The translations under genes and the position numbers were made by a program. A stretch of 64,000 bases of DNA from Tridacna crocea. Lineage: Eukaryota; Mollusca; Bivalvia; Cardiida; Cardiidae. The notes under the pieces were generated by a model that was not told the DNA's origin, did not search any database, and saw only the letters and a list, made by a program, of their open reading frames with translations. Positions within the stretch are counted from its first letter, which is position 1. Each line of letters begins with the position of its first letter. Location: positions 35,184,172-35,248,171 of the forward strand of contig OX031063.1 of assembly GCA_943736015.1 (NCBI GenBank), given 5' to 3'. This document shows, piece by piece, positions 61,041 to 64,000 of this stretch.

Positions 61041-62260
61041 GTAATGTGAAAGACAATGTCTGCGAAGTGGTTCTTCCGAAAGCTAGGATTACCTGTTTCA
61101 TCCGCTTTGATTACAGCAGGGTATGACTGAGGATCAGCTCCCTCGAAAGGGGTACTTGTCTGCGAGTCTGGTGTCGTTTCTTGACTTGTTGACGATGTCG
61201 ACTCTATTAATTGTGTCGGTGTCGAAGCTGCAATTGGTGTGGTCGATAAGCGGATCGATATTGGTACTGAAAAAACTGCAGGCGGTATATGTTACATTTC
61301 ACTTCTTCAGGGATTGTCGACTTAAAACCTTTTTGCAGACGGCCTTGATGCAATATTAGACTGCATAGAACGGTGCAGTCTGGTCTAGACTTTACATCGC
61401 CCGATGTCTTAAAGCTCAATGCCCTGCTAAATGAAAAGCAAATGCGCAGAGAAATTTAAGTAAGCGCTTAATGGGTAGACAGTTACTACTAACTGGGTAG
61501 ACCTCACTTCCGCACTTCGGCGTAAACAACGCAGAGGAACGGGATAAGCCAACTTGATCGCATAAGAACTAACCAGCCCAGAGCAAGCCGTACTAGTACG
61601 TGTAACAAGTCTTGGAGTTTGTGTGGAAGCAAAAGCCTTATTTTTCTCCAGTACCGATCAGGCCATAGTAAAACGCAACGATCAACCCGTTCTGCTACGC
61701 CGCAAATTTTCCGACAGTCATGGCGACCCCAGCGATCATGGTCTGTCAAGTTTGCTTATCACATTCCTCTAATTTACGTCAATCCCGTTTTCTTCATGTT
61801 TTCAGAAAAATAGTAGCCGTGGTTGTCGAGAATATGGTGTAATCGTTGGTGTCCCTCCACAGTTTGTCAAGGATAATGTAAGGTACCATAACGAAACTTA
61901 CCTAGGCTTGGTAAATGGTAGAAAAAAACAAACAAAATCTCACAGAACGCCACGTTTCGAATAAACGGGACTGACGGGTCTGTCGGGGCTACGTTGGCTG
62001 CAGTGTGCCTGATGTAACGTACGGTAAGCCCATTGAAAACTTGTGGCCTTCGGGCAGGGCAAAAAGCCCATTTCAAAACCCCCATCTCATTTAGAAGGCC
62101 AATATCTCGATAAAAGTATGGGCTACTAATGCATTCTTAGATTCTAAATTTACTGACCTAACTTCAGACAGGTGTAAGAGCATTCATCATTTCCAGTTAA
62201 ATGTCCAGGTATACAGATTTCGTCAAATCCGCAAGGTCTGTGGAAACAGTTGGGTTCAAT
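55517..62260 (-). CDS. Gene D (5' incomplete): EGF-like / Thr-Ser linker / sushi / IgGFc-binding-like protein
   Basis: Exons seen: 62260-62158, 61275-61093 (or from 61266), 59204-59043, 56733-55517 (stop TAG). Internal junctions are phase 1 throughout, so modules join cleanly. It parallels gene C: the EGF-like exon is again 103 nt, the Thr/Ser linker is shorter and has no tandem repeat, and a complete sushi/CCP exon is added before the IgGFc-binding-like domain. A signal-peptide or PAN exon was not found in 62261-64000 and probably lies beyond the window. Likely secreted; a recognition role is inferred from module types only. Subfamily B MITE 58767-59016 ends 26 bp from the sushi exon. Confidence 0.75.
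56815..57100 (-). mobile_element. Strongly decayed MITE tract upstream of gene D last exon
   Basis: TTCTTTACCAGGCAACAAAA, TAGACTTGTCCAG, AGAAAATGCTGG and GGGATTGTGTGG remain in order. Confidence 0.5.
57100..58350. other. Intron of gene D, no feature seen
   Basis: Short ORFs only. GTGCAGTCTGATCTTGATCT at about 58273 is a dispersed motif also found near 305 and 9178. Confidence 0.4.
58350..58520 (+). mobile_element. Decayed MITE
   Basis: Core GGAGAAATGCTGGTAAACAG with its complement and a CGTCATCTGCGAATA arm. Confidence 0.5.
58767..59016 (-). mobile_element. TTAA hairpin MITE (subfamily B) with stem duplication
   Basis: TTAATCCTTTACCCCGTAAG to GGAGTAAAGGGTTAA. The segment AGCA(C/T)AGAAAACATTGTGRT is repeated twice in the left stem. 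The element ends 26 bp from the sushi exon. Confidence 0.85.
59043..59204 (-). CDS. Gene D sushi/CCP domain exon
   Basis: A single-exon sushi module of 54 codons, phase 1-1. Four cysteines in CCP order: CGDLPVVLNG..., VECDTGFTLEG, ITCLTSGEWN, SVICK; the Trp between Cys 3 and 4 is present. Such domains are typical of complement regulators and recognition proteins. No equivalent exon was found in gene C. Confidence 0.85.
59600..59785. mobile_element. Foldback MITE, same family, copy 2
   Basis: GAAATATTCTTCTTTCTGTC to AGAAAGAAGGTCATTTCGAT; arms as in 11605-11800. Confidence 0.8.
60397..60555. mobile_element. Foldback MITE, same family, copy 3
   Basis: TTCTATTTCAATAAACCACG to ATCGATAAACCACGATAGAC; the left end is shorter. 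Confidence 0.7.
60640..60715. repeat. Isolated copy of the GATTAGCC hairpin
   Basis: GTGCCGTCTCGGATTAGCCT, then GCGCAGGCTGATCCGAGACG. Same hairpin unit as inside 63523-63783. Confidence 0.7.
60998..61036. repeat. (CT)n microsatellite
   Basis: About 38 bp of CT, about 60 bp 3' of the gene D linker exon. Confidence 0.95.
61093..61275 (-). CDS. Gene D Thr/Ser-rich linker exon
   Basis: 183 nt, phase 1-1, encoding Thr/Ser-rich sequence such as STPTQLIESTSSTSQETTPD, ending KADET. The motif RLST followed by Thr/Ala-rich residues resembles the repeat unit of gene C. Two acceptors 9 bp apart are usable here too. Confidence 0.65.
62158..62260 (-). CDS. Gene D EGF-like Cys module exon
   Basis: Starts IEPNCFHRPCGFDEIC and ends CSYTCLKL; acceptor TTTCAG|ATTGAA, donor TTAG|GTCAGT. 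Same six-cysteine spacing as the gene C exon at 40739-40841. Confidence 0.8.
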
Positions 62261-62449
62261 CTGAAACGTTACAGAATGCGTTTGAAGTATACTCTTTGCC
62301 TTTTTTACGAAAGGAACATGTTAATTCGCTAAAGAGTTATGCTTGAAAACTTCTCAGTCAACAAGGATGTCGGTTCATCTTATCACCACGGATCCATGTG
62401 TTTTTCTTTCTGCACTTGGTACGGACATGGCCAGTCAGCCTGTACATAT

Positions 62450-62660
62450 TAACTCTTTGCCAAAAAACAGCATCTTAGACTTGTCGAAACTGAAAGCATT
62501 TGCACGCGACAAATAAAATGTGCTACATATAGCCTAAGGTTTGTTGTTGAAGTTGCCTATGCGTATACTAGGATAGAGGTAAGCATTTTCTCGACAGTTT
62601 GGAAGGTTTTTTTTCCTCTGAAAGTCGTTAAAACTCTGGATTGTATGGTAAAAGATTATC
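62450..62660 (-). mobile_element. Decayed MITE 5' of gene D
   Basis: TTAACTCTTTGCCAAAAAAC, CGAAACTGAAAGCATTTGCA, ending TGTATGGTAAAAGATTA; hairpin lost. Confidence 0.55.
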
Positions 62661-63239
62661 ATTTACGACCTTTAAGTCCTAGATCTGTATTTACCAACCA
62701 TGCTAAAAGTCTAAGTCTTGATTTAGAAAATGGTTCATTTTCTTACTGGATAAGTTACCCAACCAAACATTGCGTTACATTGAAACATAGAAATGCTTAT
62801 GGTAATGTCTTGCCCCTGATCGCTAGGATTCTTTAAACAGAGACCACGATACTCAAATAGTAATTAAAATTTGAATAGCACATGGGCCCAAACCCAAGGT
62901 CAGCCTACGCGACGGCCACATTTGATTTGAAAAAGTTACCATACTAAACATAATGGCGGTCAATCAATTGACTTATTGTCGTATGATAAAAGCTAATGGT
63001 ATATATTTTCAACTTTACCCTACTATCCAATGCATTACCTCATTAGTGATCCGTCGTATTGTCATTGCATATTTCATTGGAATGTCACTATCGTCAAGTC
63101 ATTTGCTGACATCTGACGTAAGGCACTTTTATGTTATAATCGTTATAAACCTTGAGGTGCCAAGGTTTTTCTGTCGGTGTTTCGATTTGGCAATTATAAA
63201 AGTAAATGAGAGTAAATGAGGCAACTTTGCACAGCAAAT

Positions 63240-64000
63240 TGGTTTGGCCCCAAAATTTAGGATTTATTGCACTTTGTTATTTTGATACTTAAATTTTGTC
63301 AGGAGCATAACTCAAAACGTTTTACAGGTGTATACGTTATACTTAATGATGGATAGAGGTTATCAAGAAGTGCAGGGCACAGAAATCATACCTTTTGATT
63401 TCATAATTTAATGGTTATTTTCCTTTGTGCTTTTACTTTTGCTTACTCAAGTTTTATCTAGTGAAAACTCGAAAACTACATTAGATATAGATCTCAAATT
63501 TCACAGGTTGATATAATAAATTGGAGTGCAACACGCGAAAAGGTGCATTCGGACATTTGCGTAAAGTGTCGTCCCGGATTAGCCTGCGCAGTCCGCGCAG
63601 GCTAATCTGAGACGGCACTTTACGACTACATTAGATTTTGTGCTACAGTAGACTTGCGTAAAACAGAAAATCACATGAAATCGGAAAGTTTCGTTTCGGA
63701 TTATCCTGTGCGGACTGCACACGCTGATCCGAGACGACACTTTACACAAATGTCCGAATGACCCTTTTCGCGTGTTGCACTCCATATGACATTGCGGAGA
63801 AGTGTAATGAATCATATCTGTAAATTTTGGTTCCATAATTCAGGAGTTATTGCCCTTTGATTTTTTCTTTTTCTTACAAGTTTAAATTTTGTCAGGAGCA
63901 TAATTTCAAAACTACTAGAGGTGTTAAAATGAAACTTCACAGGCGCATAGATCAAATTGAGGACAAGGGTAGTGCACAAGCACAAATAAGTCCGTGATCT
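63240..64000. repeat. Interspersed repeat (GTTATTGCCCTTTGAT type) split by a foldback element
   Basis: AAATTTTGTCAGGAGCATAA occurs at about 63293 and 63883, followed in each case by related sequence to AGGGYAGTGCACA. The foldback at 63523-63783 sits between the two units. Confidence 0.6.
63523..63783. mobile_element. Foldback MITE with about 50-bp TIRs and nested hairpins
   Basis: Ends GGAGTGCAACACGCGAAAAG and CTTTTCGCGTGTTGCACTCC. Inside are two smaller palindromes: GATTAGCCTGCGCAGTCCGC with its complement near 63577-63610, and GGATTATCCTGTGCGGACTG nearby, each followed by ACACTTTAC. Confidence 0.8.

Noticed and set aside
62261-64000. PAN/signal-peptide exon of gene D
   Set aside because: Searched for by analogy with gene C; no segment with the Cys pattern was found, so it is assumed to lie outside the window.

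Overview
This looks like nuclear DNA of an animal, most likely a bivalve mollusc (inference). It is AT-rich. Its genes are split into short exons with GT-AG introns, and dispersed hairpin transposons, tRNA-derived SINEs and tandem satellites fill the introns. Two secreted genes carry an IgGFc-binding-protein-like domain joined to PAN, EGF-like, mucin-like and sushi modules, a combination typical of lophotrochozoan immune or mucus proteins. I see nothing bacterial: no operons, ribosome binding sites or CRISPR arrays.

All four supportable multi-exon genes lie on the minus strand. Gene B (2911-18014) has ten exons whose phases all agree. It encodes a 475-residue protein with one N-terminal hydrophobic segment and helical, TPR-like middle exons; I do not recognise the family. 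A decayed mariner-type transposon sits 10 bp upstream of its ATG. Gene A (21398-28265) encodes an acidic then basic protein of about 392 residues with a segment resembling a SOCS box. Its first intron holds a 156-bp tandem satellite. Gene C (36726-45503) encodes signal peptide, PAN/apple domain, EGF-like module, Thr/Ser-rich 18-residue repeats and IgGFc-binding-like domain, but has an in-frame TAG in its first exon. Gene D (55517 to at least 62260, 5' end not seen) is its paralogue: EGF-like module, Thr/Ser-rich linker, sushi/CCP domain and IgGFc-binding-like domain. Exon phases are conserved between C and D, so the modules look shuffled or duplicated as units.

The most striking content is repetitive. 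About 48 copies, intact or decayed, of a ~225-bp TTAA-flanked hairpin MITE (ends CCCTTTACC, central near-perfect palindrome) are spread from end to end. There are two subfamilies, recombinants between them, and many copies within 50 bp of splice sites. Other elements are: a ~500-bp composite element with a ~135-bp palindrome (four good copies, two of them interrupted at the same internal site); a ~350-bp element with exact 10-bp target duplications (Mutator-like); two tRNA-derived SINE families; foldback elements with arms up to about 375 bp; and Helitron/pearl-like tandem-repeat elements.

Layout: 1-2900 repeats; 2.9-18 kb gene B; 18-19 kb mariner remnant; 19-21.4 kb probable promoter side of gene B, plus MITEs; 21.4-28.3 kb gene A; 28.3-36.7 kb intergenic, rich in foldbacks and MITEs; 36.7-45.5 kb gene C; 45.5-55.5 kb intergenic with nested elements and two unexplained ORFs; 55.5-62.3 kb gene D; the end is repeats. 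Gene boundaries rest on splice signals and frame consistency only; no transcript evidence was available.
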